Source: Bacteroidales bacterium (GTDB lineage: Bacteria; Bacteroidota; Bacteroidia; Bacteroidales; FEN-979). Taken from it: a stretch of 64,000 bases of DNA. Positions 35,901-46,071 of the stretch are shown piece after piece. The position numbers and the translations under genes were made by a program. Position 1 is the stretch's first letter, and every line of letters begins with the position of its first letter. Below the pieces are notes generated by a model that was not told the DNA's origin, ran no database searches, and saw nothing but the letters and a program-made list of their open reading frames with translations. The stretch covers positions 8,150-72,149 of the forward strand of contig JALNZC010000019.1 of assembly GCA_023229525.1 (NCBI GenBank), read 5' to 3'.

Positions 35901-37850
35901 ATGAAACAAATTTCTTCTATTCTTACCTCTTTATTATTGACTGTAATGACCACCATTACAGCACAACCCTGGGAACAAAATAATGCCATTTTCAATCCGA
36001 GCGGCATTCCCAGTCTGCCCTTTTCACAACCCCGGTTTGCCGATCTGGATGGCGACGGCGATCCGGATATGATCATCGGAAGCATTGATGATAGCCCATT
36101 TTATATGGTAAACACAGGAACCGTTACAAATCCGGCATTTACACCTGGTCCGGATTTTTTCTCAGGCGTCTCATCCCTTGATGCCGAAATGGGTATTTGT
36201 TATGACATAGATAATGACGGCGATCTGGATTTTATAAGTGGGGGGTTTACAGGCCTCAGCCTTTATGAGAACATCGGAACAGTTAATGCTCCAATTTTTG
36301 AAAAAATCAATGGCTTTTTCGATGGATTGCAGGTAGGTATGAGCCCAGTTCCTGACCTGGCTGATCTGGACAACGACAATGACCCCGACCTGATAGTGGG
36401 ACTCAGTGAAAGCGGCCAATTGAAAATTTATACAAACACCGGATCGCCTTTGTCCGCTCAATTCTCTGAAAGCAATGTTGTAATCATTGGCGATGTAGGA
36501 TTGTATGCATATCCCGTATTTTACGACCTGGATTCCGATGGTGATCAGGATATTTTAGCTGGCAGAGATGAACATGGATTTGTTTATTATCAAAATACAG
36601 GCGATCCCTTTAATGCCGTATGGGAAACCAATAACGATTTGTTTGAAGGGATAGGAAACCAGACCTACTGGAACTCCCCCGATTTGGTCGACCTCAACGG
36701 CGATACAAAACCGGACCTGGTTTTCGGATCGGCAGCAGGACCACTTAATTATTATATTAATACGGGAAGCCCGTCAGCGCCGGTATGGCAACTGAACACA
36801 ACATTATTTGGCGGAGTATTGGATGTAGGTGGTGCAAGCAATCCTTATTTTTTTGATTTCGATTATGATGGCGACCTGGATCTTTTTAGCGGAAGCCAAC
36901 TCGGCAACATTATATATTACGAAAATACGGGTACAGCATCTGGACCGGCATGGGAGGAAAATAGCGGTTACTTTACTACCCTCAAACATTCGATTTATAG
37001 CGCGGTTGCTATTGGCGACGTCAACAACGATAGCCTTCCCGATGCCATCGTAGGTGATCTTTCCGGAAAACTTTATTACCACCGGAATACCGGATTCGGA
37101 TTCACGCTGGTAGCCCCTGCGCTGGGCAGTGTTGCACTGGGAGGCTGGTCATCTCCACGACTGGTTGATCTTGATCAGGATGGCGACCTGGATATTGTCG
37201 TTGGAAATGAAGCAGGAAAACTGAATTATCTCCAAAACCAGGGGACGGTAACCAATCCGGCGTGGACGCTGATCCCTAATTTTTTCGGTGCGATTGATGT
37301 GGGAAGCAATTGTGTGCCGGCCATCGCTGATCTCGATCTGGACGGCGACCTCGATATTTTAACCGGCAATTCGTTTGGTGATATTCAGTTTTTCGAAAAT
37401 CAGGGCACGGGCTGGATCGAAAACCCGGTACCTGTTCAGGGGCTTTCCGGAGGTCAAAACACCTCGCCCGCATTGGCCGATCTCGACGCTGATGGCGATT
37501 ACGACCTTACCTTAGGACAATATGGTGGTACTTTCGATTATTTTAAAAATAATGCTGTGGTTATGAATTCCGGTGAAATAACCCAAAACCATTTCTCCAT
37601 TGGCCTTTCTGCTTTTCCCAACCCGTTTTCAGAATCCCCGACACTTCAGTTTAAACTGGCCTCATCTGCTGATGTTTCTATGCAAATTGTTGACGTATAC
37701 GGTCAGGAAATTTATACGGAGAAATGTTCAAATATGGCGCCGGGTTATCACTCCCTGAAATGGAATGTCGGGGCGTTTCCTCCAGGAGTTTATTTTATCC
37801 GGGTTATTTTGGGAGATAAAGCTGAAACAGTCAAGGTTATCAAACAGTAA
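35901..37850 (+). CDS. T9SS-secreted FG-GAP/VCBS repeat protein
   Basis: About 649 residues from the ATG at 35901; a TTG six codons earlier is in frame but the ATG precedes the signal peptide directly (ISSILTSLLLTVMTTITA). The body is a repeat protein with calcium-binding type loops of the FG-GAP/VCBS family: DLDGDGDPDMIIGS, DIDNDGDLDFISGG, DLDNDNDPDLIVG, DLDSDGDQDILAG and later copies, about nine or ten in all. The C-terminal 75 residues are a T9SS type A sorting domain (LSAFPNPFSESPTLQF, ending in GVYFIRVILGDKAETVKVI). It is therefore exported across the outer membrane and anchored or released at the surface. Its ligand is unknown. It begins a group of secreted proteins downstream of the nuo cluster. 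Confidence 0.9.
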   Translation: MKQISSILTSLLLTVMTTITAQPWEQNNAIFNPSGIPSLPFSQPRFADLDGDGDPDMIIGSIDDSPFYMVNTGTVTNPAFTPGPDFFSGVSSLDAEMGICYDIDNDGDLDFISGGFTGLSLYENIGTVNAPIFEKINGFFDGLQVGMSPVPDLADLDNDNDPDLIVGLSESGQLKIYTNTGSPLSAQFSESNVVIIGDVGLYAYPVFYDLDSDGDQDILAGRDEHGFVYYQNTGDPFNAVWETNNDLFEGIGNQTYWNSPDLVDLNGDTKPDLVFGSAAGPLNYYINTGSPSAPVWQLNTTLFGGVLDVGGASNPYFFDFDYDGDLDLFSGSQLGNIIYYENTGTASGPAWEENSGYFTTLKHSIYSAVAIGDVNNDSLPDAIVGDLSGKLYYHRNTGFGFTLVAPALGSVALGGWSSPRLVDLDQDGDLDIVVGNEAGKLNYLQNQGTVTNPAWTLIPNFFGAIDVGSNCVPAIADLDLDGDLDILTGNSFGDIQFFENQGTGWIENPVPVQGLSGGQNTSPALADLDADGDYDLTLGQYGGTFDYFKNNAVVMNSGEITQNHFSIGLSAFPNPFSESPTLQFKLASSADVSMQIVDVYGQEIYTEKCSNMAPGYHSLKWNVGAFPPGVYFIRVILGDKAETVKVIKQ

Positions 37851-37893
37851 CTCTTTTTCTTTATATCAATGTTCGAAGACCGTTTATTAACAC

Positions 37894-39195
37894 ATGAAAA
37901 CAGGCTTTATCTGTGTTTTTATTTTCTTATTATGCAGCCTGTGTGAAACTCAACAAATCCGCACGGAATCGATCAGCTATTGTTTTGAGAATAAAGATAC
38001 GCCCATTTTTCATCCCCTTGCCTGCCAGGAGGCGATATCTTTATCCTTAACCAGCGTTAATGTTCCTTCTTTCCGAAAAAAGACGATCCTGGCAAACAAA
38101 ACAATGAATAAGATTCCACAAGCCAGACTGGACCAAACGACTATTCCGGGAAAGCAGTCCCATGATTCCTTGCTAATCAATAAATTAAATCGTATTCGTT
38201 CAAGGATCAACGAGCTTGATTTGAATGAGCCAGTGGTCAGGAATTTTCTATTTTCTCCCCCGGATAATTCCGATTTTCCATCGATGATCATGTTAAGTCA
38301 GGAATCTTTTTTGCGGATTAGTTTTGACAATGATATCCTGGATTATACCGACCGGTTTTATACCAATGGGATCAAAATTGATGTTATTTTACCGCTATTT
38401 TGTAGAAATCCCGTCAGCCGGCTTATGATACCCTACTGGGGACCAGGAAAAAACTATTATGGAATTTCTTTGGTTCAAAACATGTATACTCCTTCAACAA
38501 CCAAAATCGGAGGATTATTATATAACGACAGGCCCTATGCGGCATATCTGTATTTCGGAAGTTTTAAGATCACCAATGATGTCGTCCATCATTTCAGGCA
38601 AACCTCTGAACTCTTGCTTGGGATCATTGGCCCCGGTTCTTATGGAGAATGGGTGCAGCGTTCTTTTCACAACAGCATCCCCACCAATAACGAACCTTTG
38701 GGTTGGGAATACCAGATAAAAAATGATTTTCTCCTGAATTATGCTATCGCATTTGAAAAAGGGATGATCAATCAAAAAAATATTGATCTCCGATTCATTT
38801 CAACTGCTGCTGTCGGTTCATTGTATACCAATCTGAGTGGGGGTTTTCAAGTCAGGGCAGGATGGATGAATCCATATTTCTCTAACCTTGGATTAGCGCG
38901 CGCCATTTCCCTGAAGGAATCCCAACTAAGGAAATTCCAACTCTATTTTTTCATGGGAGGTTCAGGCAAACTAATCGGGTATGATGCCACATTGGAGGGC
39001 GGTATGTTTAACAAAACCAGTCCATATACGTTAACCGCCGATCAGATTTCCCGGATTGTGTTTCAGAGTTCAGCCGGTTTAACCTTAAATTACAGGGGTT
39101 TTAAGCTGGACATAGAACAGTATATTCTGAGTCCGGAGTTTACCCATGGATGGTGGCACAAGTGGGTACATATTGGTCTTAACTTTTGTTTGTAG
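37894..39195 (+). CDS. LpxR-like outer-membrane lipid A deacylase
   Basis: 433 residues with a signal peptide (TGFICVFIFLLCSLCET). The LpxR family (DUF2219) signature is seen from about residue 150: FDNDILDYTDRFYTNGIK, which corresponds to the Asn-Asp and Thr-Asp positions of the active site and metal region, then NDRPYAAYLYFG, and GPGSYGEWVQRSFHNSI with the conserved His. The family removes the 3'-acyl group of lipid A from the outer-membrane outer leaflet. About 110 residues of extra sequence lie between the signal peptide and the barrel, with no recognised domain. It starts 43 bases after the T9SS protein. Activity is not demonstrated. Confidence 0.8.
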   Translation: MKTGFICVFIFLLCSLCETQQIRTESISYCFENKDTPIFHPLACQEAISLSLTSVNVPSFRKKTILANKTMNKIPQARLDQTTIPGKQSHDSLLINKLNRIRSRINELDLNEPVVRNFLFSPPDNSDFPSMIMLSQESFLRISFDNDILDYTDRFYTNGIKIDVILPLFCRNPVSRLMIPYWGPGKNYYGISLVQNMYTPSTTKIGGLLYNDRPYAAYLYFGSFKITNDVVHHFRQTSELLLGIIGPGSYGEWVQRSFHNSIPTNNEPLGWEYQIKNDFLLNYAIAFEKGMINQKNIDLRFISTAAVGSLYTNLSGGFQVRAGWMNPYFSNLGLARAISLKESQLRKFQLYFFMGGSGKLIGYDATLEGGMFNKTSPYTLTADQISRIVFQSSAGLTLNYRGFKLDIEQYILSPEFTHGWWHKWVHIGLNFCL

Positions 39196-39200
39196 AAGGA

Positions 39201-39416
39201 TTAATGTTCTCGCGCACTATATCTCAATCTGATTTCCGCTTCCCGTTTCTTATCCGAAATATAAATTATGGTCCGGCCATCGTCAAGTACGACAGGATAT
39301 TTATTTACGACTGAACCGATTGATAGTTTTGACTTTGGGACAACACCCTGATAGTTGGGCGCTTCCATTTTGTTTTCATGCGAATCACGTTTCCTGATAT
39401 GTTGGTTATTTTTCAT
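39201..39416 (-). CDS. small hypothetical protein, 71 aa
   Basis: A frame converging on the LpxR-like gene. The likely start is the ATG at 39416 (MKNNQHIRKRDSHEN); the longer frame reaches 39521. Basic, soluble, ends GRTIIYISDKKREAEIRLRY. No family recognised. The stop lies 5 bases from the convergent stop. Confidence 0.45.
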   Translation of the reverse strand: MKNNQHIRKRDSHENKMEAPNYQGVVPKSKLSIGSVVNKYPVVLDDGRTIIYISDKKREAEIRLRYSAREH

Positions 39417-39690
39417 GGTTTCCGATACTTTTGATAAAATCCTGTGTAAGAAACGGGACAATTTTGGTTTTATTCTGGAGATGCTTGTATCGTATTGAAT
39501 CAGTGAGCAATAAATCGACAAAAGTATATATTCCTGAAAAACCTGAACTTATTGGCCAGGTTTTTCACGGCTGTTCTTTTTGAAAGGTTTTGAAAGTGGT
39601 AAGTGTTTCTCTCTCATGTTGACGTGTCATTTTTCATCTTGTTTTATTTTTCTTCAGGTTGTCGTTAATTATTAATTTTACAGGAAAAAT

Positions 39691-40725
39691 ATGAAAAAGT
39701 CATCCCTGATTCTAAGTATTTTAATGCTGATTTGCATCGGCGTTTCTTTAGCTCAAGTCGCTAAATCAGGATACAGGATTGCTAATAAGATTTGCCTCGA
39801 AGGTGATGGAGGATGGGATTATCTTACCATTGATGATGCCACCTCCCGTTTATATATTTCTCACGGAACAATTGTTCAGATTTTGGATGTGAACGAGAAA
39901 AAAGTTGTAGGGACCATTCCCGATACAAAAGGAGTTCATGGAATCGCTTTGGCAAAGGATATCAATAAAGGATTTATCAGTAATGGCAGAGACACATCTG
40001 TGACTGTCTTTGATCTTAAAACGCTACAATTTATTACAAAAGTAAAAGTGACCGGCAATAATCCGGATGCCATACTTTATGATCCTTTTTCACATAAGGT
40101 TTTTACCTTTAACGGGAGAAGTTCCAATTCCACCGTGATTGATGCAAATTCAAATAAAGTGATTGGGACTATTGAACTTCCCGGAAAACCCGAATTTTCT
40201 GTCACTGATGCTGAGGGGAAAGTATATGTAAATATTGAAGATAAAAGTTTGGTTTGTTTGATCAGTCCCATGACCTTAAAGATTGAAAAAACATGGTCTG
40301 TCGCACCCGGAGAAGAACCAAGCGGGTTAGCAATTGACATTAAAGATCATCGACTATTTGTAGTGTGTGGTAACAAGTTGATGATCGTTTTAGATGCGGA
40401 TAACGGAACGGTTGTTTCTAAATTGGACATTGGAGATAGAGTTGATGGGGTTGCATTTGACCCGATCTTAAAAAGGATTTATAGTTCTAATGGCGAGGGA
40501 ACGATGACAGTTGTTCAGCAAGAGAATAAAGATTCATATAAAGTAACTGAAAATTTCCCAACTCAAAAAGGAGCAAGAACGATTACATTAAATCCTAAAA
40601 CACATCGTATCTATCTTTCCACTGCTGAATTCGGTCCTGCTCCGGCAGCTACAACAGAAAATCCGCGCCCCCGTCCTTCTGCGAAAGCAAATACATTTAT
40701 GATCATTGAAATCGAACCGATGTAA
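39691..40725 (+). CDS. exported YncE-like beta-propeller protein
   Basis: 344 residues with a signal peptide (SSLILSILMLICIGVSLAQV). It is a propeller protein of the YncE/YVTN type; repeated blades show motifs such as IVQILDVNEKKVVGTIPDT, VIDANSNKVIGTIELPG and MIVLDADNGTVVSKLDIG. The C-terminus has a proline-rich stretch (APAATTENPRPRPSAKA). The propeller is a periplasmic or surface binding scaffold; ligand unknown. It stands alone, and the membrane protein downstream may share its transcript. Confidence 0.75.
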   Translation: MKKSSLILSILMLICIGVSLAQVAKSGYRIANKICLEGDGGWDYLTIDDATSRLYISHGTIVQILDVNEKKVVGTIPDTKGVHGIALAKDINKGFISNGRDTSVTVFDLKTLQFITKVKVTGNNPDAILYDPFSHKVFTFNGRSSNSTVIDANSNKVIGTIELPGKPEFSVTDAEGKVYVNIEDKSLVCLISPMTLKIEKTWSVAPGEEPSGLAIDIKDHRLFVVCGNKLMIVLDADNGTVVSKLDIGDRVDGVAFDPILKRIYSSNGEGTMTVVQQENKDSYKVTENFPTQKGARTITLNPKTHRIYLSTAEFGPAPAATTENPRPRPSAKANTFMIIEIEPM

Positions 40726-40796
40726 ATTTTATTAACATCACCATTTCATCAGGAAGAGCAAACCCACTTCAATTGCATAATACAAAGAAATGAAAT

Positions 40797-41411
40797 ATGA
40801 AAAATCCTGAAAGTTTTATTCCTGATTTAAAAGAGCTTGGACTTCTGATGTTGGGTTTTCTCCCTTGGCTGCTTTTTCTCTTTTTTTCCGGTAACACGAT
40901 GTCTAGTCTGAAAATAGCGATTGTCATCAGTCTGGTTACTTCGGTTGTGTTTGGTTTTGGCGATTTAAAACGAGGGTTTATCCTTCAATGGGGTACCTGC
41001 CTCTTTTTTTTTATTTGTCTTATCACGGTTGATTTCCTGAATAATTTATGGGTGGCCAAGGAAATGGATTTATTATCCAATCTGGCGCTTTCAACTATTA
41101 TGTGGTTTTCTGTTATAATCGGCAAACCTTTTGCTTTGCAATACGCCCGGAGAGGTTTGCCGAAAGAACACTGGAATGATAAAAATTTCGTCCGTGGTTG
41201 CAGGTTTATTACCGTGGTTTGGGCCTGTCTGATGACCTTTGCAGTCCTGATATCAATCCTCAAGAGAACCACTTGGTTGCCTTCTTCCAACGGAGTTTAT
41301 TTTGATATAACGATCTTAAATATTGTGGTTGGACTTACTTTCACCACCATCTTTAAAAGGAAAAAACGGTTGCAACGCGAACATGTCAATGTGAATTCTA
41401 TAGGGAAATAA
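40797..41411 (+). CDS. hypothetical membrane protein, 204 aa
   Basis: 204 residues with five or six hydrophobic segments, for example LLMLGFLPWLLFLFF, KIAIVISLVTSVVFGFG, LQWGTCLFFFICLITVDFL and FITVVWACLMTFAVLISIL. A basic tail (FKRKKRLQREH) is cytoplasmic. No family recognised. It follows the propeller gene by 71 bases, in the same direction. Confidence 0.55.
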   Translation: MKNPESFIPDLKELGLLMLGFLPWLLFLFFSGNTMSSLKIAIVISLVTSVVFGFGDLKRGFILQWGTCLFFFICLITVDFLNNLWVAKEMDLLSNLALSTIMWFSVIIGKPFALQYARRGLPKEHWNDKNFVRGCRFITVVWACLMTFAVLISILKRTTWLPSSNGVYFDITILNIVVGLTFTTIFKRKKRLQREHVNVNSIGK

Positions 41412-41522
41412 AGAGGTCATTTCCATATGTCTATTTCGTCTATCTTTCTGAAAGCAATACATAGGAGGAAAAAGGAATTAAACAAATGGAGTGGAATCGT
41501 CATAAAATCATTTCAGATCAAC

Positions 41523-42980
41523 CTATGGTTTTATAACCGAAGCTTCCCTTTCAGGGATTTCTGCCCAGCCCGGCTTTTTGAATATCCTGAAAAGCCAGAA
41601 GGGCAACATCCAGATAAGAGTCCCGACGATCATCATGAGAAAATATCCCCAGAAAGAAATATTGGTGACACCGTCGGGACGGATCAGGGCCATGATTCCT
41701 GAGAAGACCGTGGAAATGAATCCCAGACCGGCAATGATCCAGACTCCGGGTTTACCTCCCATGATCTTAAAAGGACGCGGGGTATCCGGTTGTTTGTAAC
41801 GCAACATGATGACCGCGGCAAAAATCGGCAGGTAATAAATACATAAGAGCGTAGTGGTATAGGATGAAAACACCCAGTAAACTTCATTGATCCCTGGTAT
41901 CACTGCCATGGCAATTGCCAGAAATGTAATGAGTATTCCCTGAACCATGAGTGTGCCGATAGGAGAACCGTGCTTATTTTCATTACGGAAAAATTTTGGC
42001 AAGGTCCCTGCCTTTGAGATCGGTACCATGCTTAATAAAGGTCCAAGCATCCAGGCACTCATCAGTGATATCCCGCCAATAGCCAGGAGGATGGCCATAA
42101 CGGGGACCGCCCAGCCCATTCCGAAAGCCGAGAACATGGTCTCTGTAACCTGGATCACGCCTCCGTTAAGTGAGATATCCTTCAAGGGAATGACCATAGC
42201 GATAGGCAATGTTCCCAGAACACTGAGCACAAAGATGAGGATTGTAGCAAGGAACATGGCTCTGGGATATGATTTCTGCGGATTTGAAACCTGGCTGGCA
42301 TAGTAACCCGACATCTCGATCCCGGCAAAGGTCAGAATGATGGATGATGAATAGACAAGAGCGCCTAAATTCAGTTTCGGGACGAGGCCCGACCAGGTAA
42401 AGGGGGGTAGTTGACTGGTCTTCCCCGTGAAGATCCATGCCAGACCAAGTATGATCAGTATGACAGAAGGGATGATGGCGCCCAGGAGAGTCCCGGCAGA
42501 GCTTAATTTTGCTGCTATTGCCGGACCAAGGAAATTGAACAAGGTCAACCCCCACCAAACGACCAGCATTACGATGGCAAGAAAAACATGGTTTGGCAAT
42601 CCAAGGATATGGGCGTTCGGATCGGGACTGAAAATATAGGCAATCGAAACTGCAATAAAAGAGAGTACAGTCGGATACCATGGGATATTTTCAACCACAA
42701 CTGCCCAGATTGACATGAACCCGGTTCTTGTATTGAATGCTTCTTCAATCCATGAATAAATACCCCCTCCACTGGGCCAGGCGGATGCTAATTCAGCCGA
42801 TACCAGGGCAAGGGGGAGAAGAAAGAGAAAAGAGCCTACAAAATACCAGGTGAACAATTGCCAGCCTTCGTTGGCCATACTCGGATAATTCCTGACCGAT
42901 AAAACGGCCGCGACACTGATCATGGACAGCATCAGCATGCCCATGGTCTTCTTTTTCGGTGTTTGTTTCAGATCGCTCAT
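41523..42980 (-). CDS. APC-family amino acid antiporter (GadC-like)
   Basis: 485 residues from the ATG at 42980 (MSDLKQTPKKKTMGML); a longer frame begins nine codons earlier. It has about 12 helices of the APC superfamily with the GadC/YcaM-like opening MGMLMLSMISVAAVLSVRNY, then SGGGIYSWIEEAFNTRTGF. Located 11 bases after a PLP-dependent amino acid decarboxylase, it is the likely substrate/product antiporter: amino acid in, amine out. Such pairs use up protons and generate membrane potential. The substrate cannot be read from the sequence. Confidence 0.8.
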   Translation of the reverse strand: MSDLKQTPKKKTMGMLMLSMISVAAVLSVRNYPSMANEGWQLFTWYFVGSFLFLLPLALVSAELASAWPSGGGIYSWIEEAFNTRTGFMSIWAVVVENIPWYPTVLSFIAVSIAYIFSPDPNAHILGLPNHVFLAIVMLVVWWGLTLFNFLGPAIAAKLSSAGTLLGAIIPSVILIILGLAWIFTGKTSQLPPFTWSGLVPKLNLGALVYSSSIILTFAGIEMSGYYASQVSNPQKSYPRAMFLATILIFVLSVLGTLPIAMVIPLKDISLNGGVIQVTETMFSAFGMGWAVPVMAILLAIGGISLMSAWMLGPLLSMVPISKAGTLPKFFRNENKHGSPIGTLMVQGILITFLAIAMAVIPGINEVYWVFSSYTTTLLCIYYLPIFAAVIMLRYKQPDTPRPFKIMGGKPGVWIIAGLGFISTVFSGIMALIRPDGVTNISFWGYFLMMIVGTLIWMLPFWLFRIFKKPGWAEIPEREASVIKP

Positions 42981-42991
42981 TAAACAGAAAT

Positions 42992-45274
42992 TTAAATTTT
43001 TATACAATACATCATATATACCCCATTTTCATTTTCAATCCCGTGAGTATCATGTTCGAAACCGGGAAATCGATTATCAAAATCCTGAAGGGTTTTTAAA
43101 TAGGCTAATATAGGCTCATTCAGAGATCCGGCGCGCTCACCACCCATGAGTAACGGAATTCCCGGAGGATAAGGAACAATTCCTCCAGCCATTATCCGCC
43201 CCTGTGCCTGTTCAAGGGAAACCCTTTCCACATTGTTTTTAACAAGATGGCGGTATGCCTCGGCCGGTGTCATCACCGGTTCAGGCAAGGCCGAAAATGC
43301 TTCATCCAATAGTTGCAACTGTCTTGAATCACGTTTGAATTCATGCATATCACGTGCAAGCTGGGGCAATGATTTCCCGCTGTAAACCCCGGGATATTTT
43401 TCAACCAGGTCGGGAAAAACATCCGCCAGCATCGCATTTTCATCATACAAGGTTTTGAAACTGAAAAATCTTGTGGTCAGCGTTCCCCACTTTCCTTTGG
43501 TTATACCCATCGAAAAGAGGAATAACACACTGTAATCGCCCGACTTTTCATTGATTATCCCTTCGCAATCCAGGTATTTGATCAGTATGGCCGCCGGTAT
43601 TCCCCATGAAGAGAGGGATCCGTTCCGCTCAACGCCTGGGGTTAGTACCGTAACTTTAATAGGATCCAGCATGGCGTATCCTTCATCGATATCTCCGAAA
43701 CCATGCCAGCTTTCTCCCGGATGTAGAACCCAGCAGGATGGATCCTTTGCCAGTAATTCTATCGGGGCATCTGCAAAATTGATACGCTTCCCGGTAGCCG
43801 GATTGGTGACTTCGTCGGGTTGCCACATCTCAAACCACCAGTCTTTGGTATTATCGTTCATGATCTTCCTGCGTATCCTCGCCATAGTTGTACGGAAGGT
43901 AACAGCTTCCATGATGCTTTCATCGGTAAGGGCCTTACCCATCGGCCCTTCCATCATTTTTGCCGAAACATCACAGGAGGCAATGATGGCATAGGAAGGT
44001 GAGGTGGATGTATGCATCATGAATGATTCATTGAACCGGTTGTGCTCTATGGGTTGACGCCCTTCTTTGATATGCACCATCGAAGCCTGGGAAATTGCCG
44101 CAAGCAGTTTATGTGTTGATTGGGATGCAAAAACTGTGGGGGCATCGGGATCCCTCGCCCCATCCCTCATTCCGTAACGGTCTCTGTATATCGGGTTGAA
44201 CCTGGCATAAGCGTACCAGGCCTCATCAAAATGCAGCCTTGGAACTATTTTCCCCAGTATATTTTCCACTTCCATGGCATTATAACAAATCCCGTCGTAG
44301 GTAGAATTTGTCACGACGGCATATACCGGGGTTGCTGCCTTATCAGAGACCAGGGGGCATTCCCTGATCTTTCTCCGGATGTTCTCAGGGTCCATCTGAT
44401 CCTTACGGATGGGCCCGATGATACCCAGATGATTCCTTACCGGGACCATCCATACCGGCCGGGAACCGGTGAGTATTGTTGAATGTTCAAGTGATTTATG
44501 GCAGTTACGGTCAATAAGTACCACGTCGCCCTCTACCGCACAGGCCATGAAAATGATTTTATTTGCAGTGGAAGTACCATTTGTGACATAATACGTGCGG
44601 TCGGCGCCGAATACTTTTGCAGCAAACCTTTCTCCCGCACCTATCGCCCCTGAATGATCGAGAAGGGAGCCCAGTTCCCCCACTGAAATGGAGAGGTCGG
44701 AACGGAATAACTGTTCTCCAAAGAAATTATAAAATATCCGCCCCGCCGGAGATTTCAGAAAAGCCGTGCCACCGGTATGACCTGGAGTATGCCAGGAATA
44801 CTCAAAATCGTCGGCAAAATTGACCAGCGCTTCGAAAAAGGGTGGCAGTAATCGGTTCCGGTACCTGCGGGCGGCCGCTTCAATGCGTCCAGCAATAAAA
44901 TCACGGGTATCTTCCAGGATCCAGAAATTTTCGGAGATGATCCTTTCAATTTCCAGCGGGATTGTCATCAGCACATCAGGCCGTATCGATAAAAAAATCG
45001 GAATCTCATGGTTTCTGCTCCTGATGTTCAGTATAAGGTTTTTTGCCAGATTGCGGTTCTCGGCAACCAAAGGGTCCCAGTCGACGATCACGGCATCCAG
45101 TTCCGGCAACCTGATAATACCTGACAAGGCCGATTCAAATGATTTCCATTCCGTTACATTGATTTCGATCTCGTTCATTTTTTTGATCAATTCATGCATG
45201 GCATGCCCGTCGGGAGTGTCTTTGCATAATTCGTCATCAACAATGGCGATGTTCAGTTTTTCGTATAAGTACAT
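42992..45274 (-). CDS. PLP-dependent Arg/Orn/Lys decarboxylase
   Basis: 760 residues with the layout of biodegradative arginine, lysine or ornithine decarboxylase. It has an N-terminal wing (about 1-130) that resembles a receiver domain (IAIVDDELCKD), a type-I fold core with Asp350 (HFDEAW) and Lys389 in SQSTHKL as the Schiff-base residue, and a C-terminal domain. Total length is close to the E. coli AdiA family. A strong AAAGGAGG lies before ATG, unusual in Bacteroidota and supporting this start. The APC antiporter follows 11 bases after the stop, so the pair should be expressed together. The exact amino acid (arginine, lysine or ornithine) is not decided by the sequence alone. Confidence 0.85.
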   Translation of the reverse strand: MYLYEKLNIAIVDDELCKDTPDGHAMHELIKKMNEIEINVTEWKSFESALSGIIRLPELDAVIVDWDPLVAENRNLAKNLILNIRSRNHEIPIFLSIRPDVLMTIPLEIERIISENFWILEDTRDFIAGRIEAAARRYRNRLLPPFFEALVNFADDFEYSWHTPGHTGGTAFLKSPAGRIFYNFFGEQLFRSDLSISVGELGSLLDHSGAIGAGERFAAKVFGADRTYYVTNGTSTANKIIFMACAVEGDVVLIDRNCHKSLEHSTILTGSRPVWMVPVRNHLGIIGPIRKDQMDPENIRRKIRECPLVSDKAATPVYAVVTNSTYDGICYNAMEVENILGKIVPRLHFDEAWYAYARFNPIYRDRYGMRDGARDPDAPTVFASQSTHKLLAAISQASMVHIKEGRQPIEHNRFNESFMMHTSTSPSYAIIASCDVSAKMMEGPMGKALTDESIMEAVTFRTTMARIRRKIMNDNTKDWWFEMWQPDEVTNPATGKRINFADAPIELLAKDPSCWVLHPGESWHGFGDIDEGYAMLDPIKVTVLTPGVERNGSLSSWGIPAAILIKYLDCEGIINEKSGDYSVLFLFSMGITKGKWGTLTTRFFSFKTLYDENAMLADVFPDLVEKYPGVYSGKSLPQLARDMHEFKRDSRQLQLLDEAFSALPEPVMTPAEAYRHLVKNNVERVSLEQAQGRIMAGGIVPYPPGIPLLMGGERAGSLNEPILAYLKTLQDFDNRFPGFEHDTHGIENENGVYMMYCIKI

Positions 45275-45519
45275 GAATCCTCCTTTGTTATTTGGTAATT
45301 TAAATGATATCGGTCTAAATACCCATTGGTCTATCGGGGAATCCGGATACGTTTTTTTTATGGACTCATCCCCAGGGACTGATAATTCATAGTAAAATTA
45401 ATTAAATTTTAAAATAATTCTGATTTTATTACTTTTTCATAAGCCAGGTTGGTAAGATCATTACATATTTAAATATCAATTATATTTTTACCTGTCATGA
45501 AAATGCCATCCAATGGTCA

Positions 45520-45527
45520 TACTTTTG
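45520..45527 (+). promoter_or_regulatory. candidate -7 promoter element (TACTTTTG)
   Basis: A full match to TAnnTTTG, 18 bases before the ATG of the 150-residue membrane protein. No clear -33 TTTG partner. Confidence 0.4.
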
Positions 45528-45544
45528 TATAGAATTAAGCAAGT

Positions 45545-45997
45545 ATGAAGTTCAGGATAAAAGAATGGATCCGGCGATATGCCTGGGCAGAAGTGTTCAG
45601 CACTCTCCTCACCTTTCTCTTCGGATGGGCCTCATCCGGCATTACGAAAAATTCTGTAGTTATTGCCTATGCCGGTACAATTGGCGCTACCGCCGGGTTT
45701 TACGGCTTCATCTTCATCCGGGATATTTACTTCAGTTATTTAAAGCATGAACCGGATACGATCTGGGTAAAATCCCTGCTTGTTGTGCGTTGTCTGCGGG
45801 ATATGGGATTTGAATTCGGCCTTGCTGAACTGCTCGATTTCCTTCTGGTCCGGCCCTTCTGTTTACTATACGGGCCTGTCATTTTGAAAAATTATTTTTT
45901 GGGGATCCTTGTAGGAAAGACAACTGCTGATATCATCTTTTTTACCATTTCCATTCTCATGTTCGAGATCCGGAAAAAACATCTTCACTGGTTCTGA
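45545..45997 (+). CDS. hypothetical membrane protein, 150 aa
   Basis: 150 residues with about three hydrophobic segments near AEVFSTLLTFLFGWASSGIT, VVIAYAGTIGATAGFYGFIF and TTADIIFFTISILMFEI, and charged loops. No family recognised. It is divergent from the decarboxylase and upstream of the porin, so it might share in the same response, but this is inference. Confidence 0.6.
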   Translation: MKFRIKEWIRRYAWAEVFSTLLTFLFGWASSGITKNSVVIAYAGTIGATAGFYGFIFIRDIYFSYLKHEPDTIWVKSLLVVRCLRDMGFEFGLAELLDFLLVRPFCLLYGPVILKNYFLGILVGKTTADIIFFTISILMFEIRKKHLHWF

Positions 45998-46071
45998 GAT
46001 TCATATTAAAGTCTTTTCTATTTTTACCGAAACAGGTTTGTCTGAAAAACATTAACTAATCCTTAAACATT

